From Leidyana gryllorum EB-2025a (lineage: Eukaryota; Apicomplexa), in the NCBI GenBank assembly GCA_048772705.1, contig JBLWGC010000230.1:558001-622000 (forward strand): a stretch of 64,000 nt of DNA, read 5' to 3'. The notes under the pieces are model-generated. The model searched no databases. It was not told where the DNA came from and saw nothing but the letters and a program-made list of their open reading frames with translations. This document shows positions 24,362-33,683 of this stretch, in pieces (position 1 is the stretch's first letter; each line of letters opens with the position of its first letter). Position numbers and translations under genes: made by a program.

Positions 24362-25185
24362 TTATGCACCAAACAATTTCCGTGTCGACCAAATATTGGC
24401 ACATTGTAGTGCGACAAGCGCTGCGAGTCCTGCCGGACTTCCGCCCGTGACTTTGCCGAAGGTTTGACTAAATATCCATCCTGATAGACCAAGGGCTAGA
24501 TTGTCGGCTTTGCCCGTCAGAACCTCGACAAGAGTGGAAATGGCCGCAGCAGCAGTTGCGGCTGCAAATCCGGTCCAGTTATGCAGTACGGCGGGTACCC
24601 AATAGTGGTAGATGCCGTATAGGGAGGTGACAAAGAATGCCAGGGCACCTATTGACTAACCCGAGGCAAATTGTGACATTTCAGGGAACATGTAAAATGA
24701 CTCCTTACCGTTTTTCTACGTTGTGTTTGTCGCACGAGCTCTTGAGCAACGGGTGAAGTGGCAGCCGCGCGGTCGACGAGCTGTTTGAGGGTACCGGCGG
24801 TGGCAGCGGCTGGGTCTCCGGCGAATAGTGGCAAGAGCCATTTGTATTCGAGTTTTGTCCATCCAGCCACATTGACGACCAAAGCAAACAGCAGAACGCC
24901 GAGATCGAAACGTTGTATCAATCGTCGCCAGCCTCTCTTTTGAGCTTCATGAGGTCCATTTTGAGCCTTTTCAGCCTGAGTCTGGCCTGGCAGTATTGTC
25001 CACCACAGTACCAGCGCACTGGCTCCCGCGATTACCACCTTTGAGACAGTTGTGAGTGGCACCGGGGCCAGCATGAGTAGACATCCTGATAGCAGATGTA
25101 GAAACTTCCGAGCGATGAATGAAGGGAACCACCGCTCCAATATCCAACAGATACTCAACAAGAAGAAAACTTTGATTGGCCACAT
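24362..25185 (-). CDS. Polyprenol kinase-like membrane protein, downstream copy
   Basis: Two exons (25185-24709, 24655-24362) encode 256 residues with several membrane helices. The pattern ARKFLHLLSG near the N-terminus, FAGDPAAATAG in the middle and VEVLTGKADNLAL near the C-terminus correspond to the RK..H, GD.AA and E...DN signatures of the phytol kinase / Dgk1 / dolichol kinase (CTP transferase-like) family, which phosphorylate lipid alcohols at membranes. It is a paralogue of the gene immediately upstream. Its ATG is only 6 bp past that gene's stop. Its own stop is 27 bp before the giant orphan start. Dolichol kinase proper is usually longer, so a phytol or diacylglycerol kinase role is also possible. 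Confidence 0.75.
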
Positions 25186-25191
25186 TGTTGA

Positions 25192-26210
25192 TCACACATT
25201 TTCTCGCACATTTACTGGTAGAGGTGCTGCGGATGTCGTGGTCGACGCTGTGCTCCTATCTATCCTCACAAGCTGACATCCCATCACTTGTACCGCTCCA
25301 ACCAAAGCTCCATGTCCCAGAATCAAACAGCCAATCCATCCCAATATCCAACTAGTCACGATCTCGTCTCCCAACAGGTTAGGGACAATCCAGGCGCTCA
25401 TCCAACCCGACATAGCCAAAGCCACGTTGTCAAACTCCAGACTGAAACGCTCTGTTACGGCACCCAGTGTGCCACACAACACAGATACGCCCATTCGTGT
25501 TGCCATCAAAGTCGATGGCCCCATCCAGAAATGATAAATCAACGTCGTTGATACCATAGCGAATACCAAAGATCCGATCGCCTAAGCATCATAGGTCACT
25601 GAAACGTCCCTCACTCTCTCACCGATTTGCTTTGTCGCGCCCCAATTGTCCCTCGGCGCGCCTTGAGCTCCGCCACTCCACGACCCACCAGCGCTGCGGC
25701 CGGGTCCCCGACAAACAGTGGCAAAAGCCACACGTAGTCAATCCCCAACAAAGGCGTTAGCGATACGACAATTGCGAACAGAGTGATACCCACATCCATT
25801 CGAGACAGCCAACTCCCTGCCGTCGGAATTCTTTCCCCATTCCTCTCTGCTGTTTCTTCCGAGATTTTCGAGTATGGAATTAAAGAGGCTGTCGCCCCAC
25901 TACTCTTCAAAGGCTCATCGCCTGCGACGCCAGTCACTTCCAGTGGCCGCAATGCTCTCCATGTCACAAATAGAGAGAAGAGCACTATTAAACATTTCGA
26001 TACGATCGACAGAGGCGCAGGGACCGCCAATAAGACGCATCCAGCACCCAAGTGAGTTAGCTTCCTGATACCCAAGAAAGCGGTCAGTGCCTTCTCCACG
26101 TCCACAGCAGTCACTTACCGCGCAGCAAAGTCGGGCAAATACGCTTCAAACACCTTGATGCTCCCGAAAAGAAGGACTATGTACAGCGCCAACATAATGT
26201 ACAAATTCAT
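25192..26210 (-). CDS. Polyprenol kinase-like membrane protein, upstream copy
   Basis: Three exons (26210-26119, 26064-25623, 25581-25192) give 307 residues. It opens with a membrane segment and the signature AARKLTHLGAG; GDPAAALVGR and VTERFSLEFDNVAL follow, the conserved elements of the phytol/dolichol kinase family. Start, intron phase and motif layout parallel the downstream copy, so the two arose by tandem duplication, but the sequences are well diverged. Products of this family feed dolichyl phosphate or phytyl phosphate pools. ALG1 further along the window also needs dolichol carriers. The substrate is not determined by sequence. Confidence 0.77.
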
Positions 26211-26282
26211 CTTTCTCTCTATTTGAAGGTACCGCAGCAAAAGGTTTCGAGGGCAAAACAACAAGGTCAGCAATCAACACGC

Positions 26283-27171
26283 TCAATCCTGACGCAATTG
26301 ACACTTAGATACATGTACACCATCTTTGTCAACTATAACTATATCGGCACCATCACCGGTCAGAATGTCACGCTCAGCAGCACTTGTCAAAGCATCTTTG
26401 GCCAGCGTTACAATTTCCTCTCGATTCGGCCAAGCAGGTGGCATCGTCTGATTGGTAGGCTTCAAACGTGAGTCCAGCACCGGCAAAATCATCGCACTCG
26501 CACTCCCTGTTGTACCGTACGACTTAGGCTCGGTGTTGCCCACCGCATCATACGAATATACGACACCTTCGCCTGCATCGTATCCGACGTGATCACCGAA
26601 AGAGCCATTCAGCCAATGAAATAACAGAACTCAATCGCATTATCAACACGGCAAATGAGGCTGTTTCTAACGGCGCGGTACCGCATCGTTGCCGGTTGAT
26701 CCCGGGGGGGAGACGCCCCTAGGGCTACTGCGCGCACGCACACACCAAACACACATTGAAGGCTACGCTAGCCGATTGGCCGAGCGTCAAGAGGAGCGTA
26801 CCTTTGCCGTTGACCCCAACAAGCATATTGAAAGAGTAATAGGGGAAGAATCGTCGACCATAGAGCATCGTCGAGAGTAGCTGACTGAGTGCTTCTAACG
26901 TGGGGGTCTTGCGATGAGCATATCGATAGTTGATGATGTGAGCATTCAGATTCTTGTGCAGTGTTTCAATGTCTGCCCGCATCCCACAGGACACTATACA
27001 GCATGTCTCGGTGAGCTGGCTGTATTTCGACACACTGCGACTCAGAATTGAGTAGCCACGGCTCAGCCTGGTGTCAGCTGCGAAGACAGCGTAATCAGGT
27101 CCAGCTATGGCTAAAGCTGAACCACCGTTGTCCTGATAAGGACTCCAACGGGGTGCTTGGACTGCAGTCAT
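26283..27171 (-). CDS. PSMB1: 20S proteasome subunit beta type-1 (beta 6)
   Basis: Exon 27171-26802 carries DNGGSALAIAGPDYAVFAADTR (split here: DNGGSALAIAG then DYAVFAADTR), and exon 26572-26283 carries GVVYSYDAVGN, SYGTTGSASAM and TSAAERDILTGD. Together they make 219 residues matching the non-catalytic beta-6 subunit from end to end. No catalytic threonine is expected or present. It is a structural ring subunit of the 20S core in cytosol and nucleus. The joining intron is 229 nt, five times the local norm. The upstream in-frame GTG-led extension is ignored in favour of ATG at 27171. Confidence 0.93.
26573..26801 (-). other. Outlier-length intron (229 nt) in PSMB1
   Basis: Bounded by a GTACG donor and a TGCAG acceptor that give an exact family match across the junction (NGKG then EGVVYSYD). 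The first 70 nt are rich in GTGTG and CGCG. A GC-rich block with a run of eight or so C/G follows. It contains several stops in all three sense frames, so it is not a missed exon. It could host a small RNA or a regulatory element, but I see no definable box motifs. Confidence 0.6.
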
Positions 27172-27338
27172 CTTCACTTGAAAAGACACAAAGAAAGAAT
27201 TTATTGTGCTGGGTGGCCCTATCTAGCCAGCTAGCTCACCCAGGCTAGCTAGCTACGACTGACTCCGTAGTTTCTGGCGAGGTGGTAATCTGGCAGCAAA
27301 AAGGGAAAGGGACTAGCACTTCTCCGACTTGTGATCAA

Positions 27339-28296
27339 TTAATGCTTAAGAGCGTCCTCGATAGCACATCGCAGGAAGGCTATTTTTCCGTCCTCCTTTG
27401 CAATAATCATCAGATTCTTCTGGTCCTGCAGAAAGAGGATCAGAGCTGTCGAAAGCTGGACTGACTCACTTTCATCGGCTTCTTCTTTTTGGGAGCGTGC
27501 CAGTCATGGCAGAAACGGCAATCATCACCGTTGAGGCACCCTTTACTCCAGAAGAAAGCACAGGGTTTGCATGAAGTGGGATGTCCTGAGCGCGCATCAC
27601 TGCCAAAGATCGGTCAACGTATCAGCAACAGTCAATTACTCACCCTGGAACGGCGTCTTCTGCTTTGGTTCCAGCCTCTGAAGAAGTCTTCCGCTTGGGG
27701 TCGACAGTAGCCACCAGAAGTGGTTGAGCTACGGGGGCCGCGAAAACGTTGGTTAACGTCGTTGTGGCACCCGCGGCGAGGAAATCGCTTAGGGAACCGC
27801 GAACTATCTGCAGCTCTTCGGTTGGCGGGCAAACTTCGGTGCTGCCGTTGCTCGTCAAATCTACTTCCGTGAGACGACCAGCCCATTCGGCAAGACTAAA
27901 TGATGCACTCCCGGGCGGCGTGTCAGCAGCTGTCTGCAGAGCGTCATTGTCTGTCCATGGTGAAGTGAGTAAGTCAGCATCTGGACTATGGGGCATGGTC
28001 GTGGTGGGATCCTCCACACTGGCCGCGGGTTGGTCGGGGCTGGCAGCTCGATTGAAAATAGGCGAGATCTTCTCCAGCTCGTCATGATCAATCCGCTCGC
28101 GAATCGGCAGGAAAAGCCCGTCAATGTATTTCACAATCGGAGTGGGCGTCGCCGCACCTGTGCTGGTGTGTGAGTGCTCTGGCGAGCTCAGAGACGTGGA
28201 TAACTCAGGCAAAGGCGCCAGCCTCTCAGCATTCCGTCCACTCTGCCAACGAACAGAACCAATGAGCAGTGATAGATTCAATGAAAGGGCCGCCAT
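27339..28296 (-). CDS. Single CCCH zinc-finger protein
   Basis: Exons 28296-27644, 27599-27470 and 27425-27339 encode 289 residues. Most is low-complexity Ser/Thr/Pro-rich sequence with no motif. The second exon holds SCKPCAFFWSKGCLNGDDC followed by RFCHDWH, a C-x7-C-x5-C-x3-H finger preceded by an extra CxxC-like cysteine. The PCAFF..GC variant recurs in alveolate RNA-binding proteins (family knowledge). A basic KKKK stretch and a helical tail complete it. It probably binds RNA. Two 44-nt introns flank the finger exon exactly. Confidence 0.85.
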
Positions 28297-28600
28297 CAAT
28301 TTCGAATCAATTGTTGTGGTGGTAGGATTAGGCACAGCACGATCATGTGTGGGAGGGGATTACATATGATGTGGGCTAATTATAGAATTGTTGAGTACAC
28401 GTAGCCGTATGCCCGGCGTCAGCCGCAGCCAGCCGCAATTTGCTGAGGCTCTGACGAGGCGGCGTGGCGCATTGTGACGCACACCGATGGAAGGGGACTG
28501 ATTCAATGCGTCTCACACACGGCAGCACACACTGGCCGACATTCCGAGTCGGGCGGCTGGGCCGTGCCGGCACCCAGCAGTGTTCGCGGCGAGTTCTTAT
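28297..28600. other. Intergenic region upstream of CCCH gene
   Basis: About 300 bp between the CCCH start codon and the inferred end of the next minus-strand gene. I see no supported coding frame or motif. Its upstream limit is uncertain because the neighbouring gene's last exon is tentative. Confidence 0.4.
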
Positions 28601-29370
28601 TCAGCATCCAGCATTTTCGCGAGTCCTTCGACGTGTGGTATGCTGGTGACCGCCACGGGGTGAAATGCGGGAAGACGAAGCAAGGTGGAATGACAAATAT
28701 ATATTCATATATTGGGTTGGAAAGCAGACTCACTCGTGTAGAGGCATCGGGGGGCATTGGGTCCAAGAGCGCCTCACTCATACTCCGCGACAAGTCACGT
28801 GACTCCAGAAGCGCATTCCGCTGCAGTGCAAATGAGTCTGCTGGCCTCAAGGCATCGGCGTACATCTTGAAATGCATCTGATGGGCACCTTTTGAGGTTT
28901 GGGGCGAAGGAATCATCTTTCCAAACGCGATCAAAGGTCCGGGTATGTCTCGAGCTAAGGCGGGCGATAGGTGATACGGCAGTTTCCGTGCAGCAATCAT
29001 CATTTTCGGCAGAGGGTCGAACCTGGACTTTGACAGTGTCGGCCTCATCATCATCTACGACGACTTGGGTTAGAGTATGACGACGTCTGTTGGCGGCTCC
29101 GGCGTCTGCGCGACCTTCCAGTTGACTGCTGAAGTCCCGGAATGATCGGATGAGACTCGCTCGGCTCAGTTTGGCCAGGGGGGAAGCGGTTTCGAGGTGT
29201 ACGAAAGTGCGCCTGCACAAGGCTTCTACATTGAGGCGTGGGGATCCATCGACTGGTGGCGGCGGCAGCTCCAGAGGTCCTGCCGGTTCTGGCAAGGTAT
29301 TCGCAAGCCAGCCACCGAAGGTCAACGGGGTGCCACGGTAGGAACCCGCAGCTGTGGTCGTTTGAGACAT
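28601..29370 (-). CDS. Hypothetical 209-residue protein
   Basis: I do not recognise it. The N-terminus reads MSQTTTAAGSYRGTPLTFGG; a hydrophilic, arginine-rich central part and an acidic DDDEADTV segment follow. Exon 29370-28927 must jump to the frame of MHFKMYADALRP in exon 28877-28734. The phase-correct solution is a 49-nt intron with an unusual GTTTGG donor; a 100-nt intron from a GTATCA donor fits equally well. The final exon 28642-28601 is tentative. No signal peptide or membrane helix is visible. It lies 90 bp downstream of the eIF3c stop on the same strand. Confidence 0.5.
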
Positions 29371-29459
29371 TACCACGACACTTGCATCAAACAAATAGTT
29401 TCTTCGGGGAGACACAGGCAGGCAGGCAAAACACGCAACACCATGTTCAGTGGAACGCC

Positions 29460-32400
29460 CTATCGGCTCTTCTGTGCCCGTCGATTCTGCTGGGAGGCGG
29501 GAGGGGCAGCAAACATTGATTCTGCCTGTTCAACAGCTGAGGCGACACCGTCAGCAACACTCAATGCAGCGAGTTGCAGTCTCGTGGGAGTGGTCTTGGT
29601 GACCAGGATGGTCTCCGAGCCGGCATCCCAAAAAGCGGACACTTCGCGATTGATCATCATCTGGACGAAAAGTGTGGAGGGTGCTATATAATAATTAAAC
29701 ATTACCTTAGAGACGAGCGAGTAGACGACGGATTTGTGGAGATCGAACATTTCTGAGACTCTGTCCACTGAGATGGCGTCATACAGATGAGCGTATGAGA
29801 GGATGTAGGATCTCAGACCCGTCTCCTTAATTTTCTGGCTGATCAAAGCTTGGACGCTCTCTCGTGCACTTTCCGGGTGGATGTAGTTCCAGCACCTCAG
29901 ACTGAAGATATGATCCTGACACTTCTGCCACAGTCCTGTTTGAAGAGCTTTGGCGGCGGTCATGATGATTTCTCGCGAGGATTCCGGCAGCACGTTTGAC
30001 TTTTCGAACAAATCCAACGCTCTCTTGAACCGGCTTTGTCTCTGGCGAGTCTCGAGGGAGGCATCTGGGCCACACAGGGAGGGTACCTCCAGGAGCATTG
30101 AGCATCTGCGACGGAATGGGAATTGAAGACATTGTTCACCGCCCAAAAACTTACATGTTATACGCGGACTCGACCAGATCGAGGTTGATGTGCATGTGGG
30201 TGGGCAGCAGACGTCTGCGCTCGGCTTTCTCTTGTTCAACGGTCTTCTCGAAGCCCTTAACAACGGCAACGCCCTGTGCCAGGAGCTCCCGTTGTTTGTT
30301 GGCGCCACAAATGTCACTGAGCGCGTTGGCCGCGGCAGTGATCAATCCTTTGCGGAAGGCCGCGAGACCGATCTGTGTTAAGCCTCTGTTGTAGAGGATT
30401 TGCTCATTGACATCCTGACTCATCGCCACGTCATAGAGGTTTCCTCCGTTGAAGAGGTCGCGCGCTTGATAGAAGTGGTCGTGCAGAGCCAAAGAGTACA
30501 CCAGAGCCACCTGCGCCCGGAACAGGGCACGATGCTCGTGGGCCGGAGCCACAGCAAACACCTCACGGCAAAGCTCGGCAACCATATCACTGGGGACTGT
30601 TGGAACTTTGGCATATAAGCCGCATGTGTCGGGTCCCAGAGCTTCCCCCAGTCTCTTTCCAACCATCGCCCAGTGGTTCACAGCAATCCGATCGGGACTG
30701 CGGGTGAATTTTCGAGATGTCAGTGGCCAGAAAGACTTACATGTAATACATATGCTCAACAAGACGCAGAGAGGTACGCCAGACTTCGGGTAATCCCTTC
30801 TCTTTTTGGCGGTTGAACCAACTCCATGCCACCCACAGAAGAGTGATCATCTCGAGGTCGTGATGCATCCGCTCCTGGTACTCCTACAAGTGAGAAGAAG
30901 ATAACGATTGACTCGAAACTCTTGGGTTGGACGGACGAACCGCCCGCCCGCCGACTTACCTTAACGTGAGCATCGCAGGCCTGAAGTGACCGCATCAGGT
31001 GGTCGTCCAGACGTTCCAAGAAAGACATTAGCATTGCGGCTGTGCTGACGAGAACATCAGCATCCGAGGCTTGGACGTCTCCGTCAGCGGTGGTGCTGGT
31101 TCCCAGCTTGACCTTCATGCCCTCATGTTTAGCCAAGAGAAGCATCAATTGCCACAGGTCATCGAAAACCTGCTGCCAGGCAGCTACGGTAGGAGGGATA
31201 CCACTCGCCTGAATGGCATCGAGCCCAAAGGTCGCCAGGAAACCCAGGATTTCGGCCTGAATGTGTGGCAATTCCTTCTTGGCCGCCAGTTGTGACAACC
31301 GTCGAAGAATCTCAACCTGCTCTAACCGCTCAGCACCACGCTTGTTACGGTCGGCTGTGACCTCCCGAACCTTTGCAGCCATAGCGTCCTCGTCCATGGC
31401 TTCACCATCAGGCAATAGGACGGAAGAACGACGAGCTTCCACTGCACCAACGTTCCCAGCCTCTTCGTCGTCCTGACGCTGCTTCTCTTTCAATGCCTTC
31501 CGACGCTCAGCCTCTGTACGACGTTTGGCTGCAGCCGCCCGTTGAGTGTCTTTTTTGTCCTTCTCGTCCTGGGCAGGCGTCTTGTAACCCCACCTGATCA
31601 TTGCGCGAGCGTGACGAGTCTCAAAGTCGGCTTCGGAGTCACGGGACGCCGCACTGGCCACACTGCTGGCGTCAGACTCGTCAGATGAAGAGTCACTGTC
31701 ACTGGAGCTGCTACTGCTGCTCGACGAATCTGAATCATCGGAGTCAGACGACGAGTCAGAGTCAGACGACGAGTGGGCCGACGATGACGAGTCGTCATCA
31801 CTGCTATCAGCCTTGGCTGCAGCCTTTTTGGCAGCGGGTGCCTTCTTAGCCTCAGCATTGGCTTTGGCTTTGGCCTTGGGCGCTACTTTCTTCTCGTCCA
31901 CGTCAGACTCGTCATCGGAGTCGTCGTCAGAATCGTCATCCGAGTCATCAGAGTCAGACTCGGCCTTTTTGACGGTGACTTTCTTTGGTGCGGCCTTCTT
32001 CTTGGGAGCAGCAGCCTTGCCGCGCGTGTCCTCCTCCTCATCAGAAGAGTCGTCTTCGTCATCCGACGAGTCAGAAGATGATGACGACGAAGAAGACGAA
32101 GAGTCAGAGTCTTCGGAAGAAGATGAGCTGCTGGAACTTTGGTCTTCGCTGCCACTGCCACCCTCTTCATCCTCACTTGCATAGTTGTTGGGATTCGAAG
32201 TACAGTCATCAATGGCCATTTTGAATTGCTCTGTCGACTTGGGCAGCTTCCGCTGAAGCTTATTAATAGCCTGAGCCTTTCCCTTAGAACACTTCTTCAA
32301 TCCAGCCTTATCCTTATGCTTCTCCTCCACATATGCAATCAAATCCACCAATGCTCGGATCAAGAAATTCGGAGGACCTTCAGAATCAATGACATTCTGG

Positions 32401-32789
32401 GCGCGAGCGATTAACTTCTCCAAAGTACCCACGTCTGATGCACAAATGATGTCAACACGAAGACAAATAATCAGTTAGTCACCTTCGAATAACTCTACAT
32501 AGTCTTGACTTCGCTTATGCTGCGTTATCTTCTTGAGACAATCACGCAGTGCGTCCCATCGCTTGTCCTTCTCCGAACGCACAAGCCGACGCTCGTCTTC
32601 CGAACTGGAGCCATCGTCATAGTCACCCCAAGATTTCTCGGGTTTCTTGGCGGCCTGAACAATATTTCATTACCCTAACATACGACCCACACAGTCTACC
32701 TGTGTTACAACCTTCTCCTCTCCGTCTGAGCTCGACGAGTGCTCACTGTCTGAGGATTCGGAAGGCTCCCCCCAGAATCTGCTGCTCAT
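29460..32789 (-). CDS. EIF3C: Translation initiation factor eIF3 subunit C
   Basis: Seven exons (32789-32700, 32654-32483, 32434-30960, 30883-30741, 30697-30155, 30105-29706, 29660-29460) give 1,007 residues. The start MSSRFWGEPSESSDSE and the early VRSEKDKRWDALRDCL match the eIF3c N-terminus; YQARDLFN, ILYNRGLTQIGLAAFRKGL, HMHINLDLVE and the PCI-domain end (SYAHLYDAISVDRVSEMFDL) match in order. The subunit bridges eIF1/eIF5 to the 40S ribosome in the cytosol. A Ser/Asp/Lys-rich stretch replaces the usual acidic linker after residue 130 and is longer and far more serine-rich than I remember for animal homologues. Confidence 0.94.
31640..32170 (-). repeat. Ser/Asp and Lys-rich low-complexity tract in eIF3c
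   Basis: Runs of TCA/TCG/GAC codons produce serine tracts of 8-10 residues alternating with SDSDD and DDSDDES blocks and AAPKKK-type basic patches. The antisense strand is open over 120 codons only because of this composition. Confidence 0.8.
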
Positions 32790-32867
32790 GGCCGCTCAAA
32801 CTTTTGGAACCCCTACTGACTTTTTTGTGACTGTTTGTGCATTACATTCTATATCTATCCTATCTAT

Positions 32868-33637
32868 CTATCCTTCCAGCACCATTGGCACCGTCCTGAA
32901 TCCCGCAGGCGCAGGAGGAGGCGGTCCTGAAGCACGAATTATACACTCAGTCGGTCCAACACCTCGTCACTCACCTGGAGGAATCTCCCCGGCTCGTGCT
33001 GCACGTAAAGCCAACGGCCTGTTCGATGGGACTGCCATTCCACCCGTATTGTAATTTGGCCCCATTGCCATTTCGTAGCCCGGAATCTGACTAAGGGGTG
33101 CCACCACGTGACCCTGAGCTCCCAAAGCGTACTGTGGATAACACACAGGGCAAACTTCCAGAAACGCGTTGTGGTACCCTTGACCTTGAGTCAACACTTG
33201 CGGCGGTATTTGAATGTGCCCATGTTGACAGCTCCCTGTCGTGCCAGCTGGCTGATAAGCCCACACAACTGAAGGCTTCCCCGCCGATTGCTTCTCCTTC
33301 TGGCTGCTCGCATATGCTAAAAGGGTGTGCAAACGATTCTTCTCGGCAGTGTAAATCATATCTTCCATCTTCTTGCGCTGAGCTGCCTTTCTCCGCTGTG
33401 TGAACGTCAACCACGCTCCCAATAGCAGCAAAACTGTGAGCGCTATCTGTTAAAAGTCAAGATCGTATCCACCCCAAAGCCCAAACCAGAGTTTTCACCT
33501 ACCCCAGCACCTATCAGAACCCACCACCACGAACTAAATTTGGACGAATCGGTGTCTGTTGACGCCTGCAATATCCTCCCACTACCTCGGCCCTCCGCAT
33601 GACCGCCAAGATCCTCTGAATCTACCCAACCGCTCAT
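32868..33637 (-). CDS. Single-pass membrane hypothetical protein
   Basis: Exons 33637-33503, 33446-32975 and 32926-32868 encode 221 residues. Splicing creates one strong hydrophobic helix (WWWVLIGAG joined to IALTVLLLLGAWL) at about residues 37-60, followed by the basic QRRKAAQRKK, so the C-terminal 160 residues are probably cytosolic. That tail contains CPVCYPQYALG, a CxxC pair that could bind metal, and a proline-rich end created by the third exon. There is no signal peptide; the helix would act as an anchor. No family recognised. Its start codon faces oocyst-wall-like gene 1 across only 46 bp. Confidence 0.7.
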
Positions 33638-33683
33638 TGTTCGGTGAAGTAAAAAAAAAAGTACTACGCGTGTGCGCGGTGAG
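33638..33683. promoter_or_regulatory. 46-bp divergent promoter
   Basis: Everything needed to start transcription in both directions must fit here or inside the genes. It contains an A-run of about ten bases and the ACGCGTGTGCG half of the CACACG palindrome family on the side of the wall-protein gene. Confidence 0.55.

Noticed and set aside
24362-26210. One fused two-domain polyprenol kinase gene
   Set aside because: An intron removing the stop is possible in principle, but both copies begin with the same Met-plus-hydrophobic pattern at the same distance from the RK..H motif, which favours two separate proteins.
31813-32184. Open frame on the plus strand encoding a Ser/Glu-rich peptide
   Set aside because: It is the antisense of the eIF3c Ser/Asp tract; TCA/GAC-rich codons read as Ser/Glu on the other strand. 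No start context, splice sites or family match.
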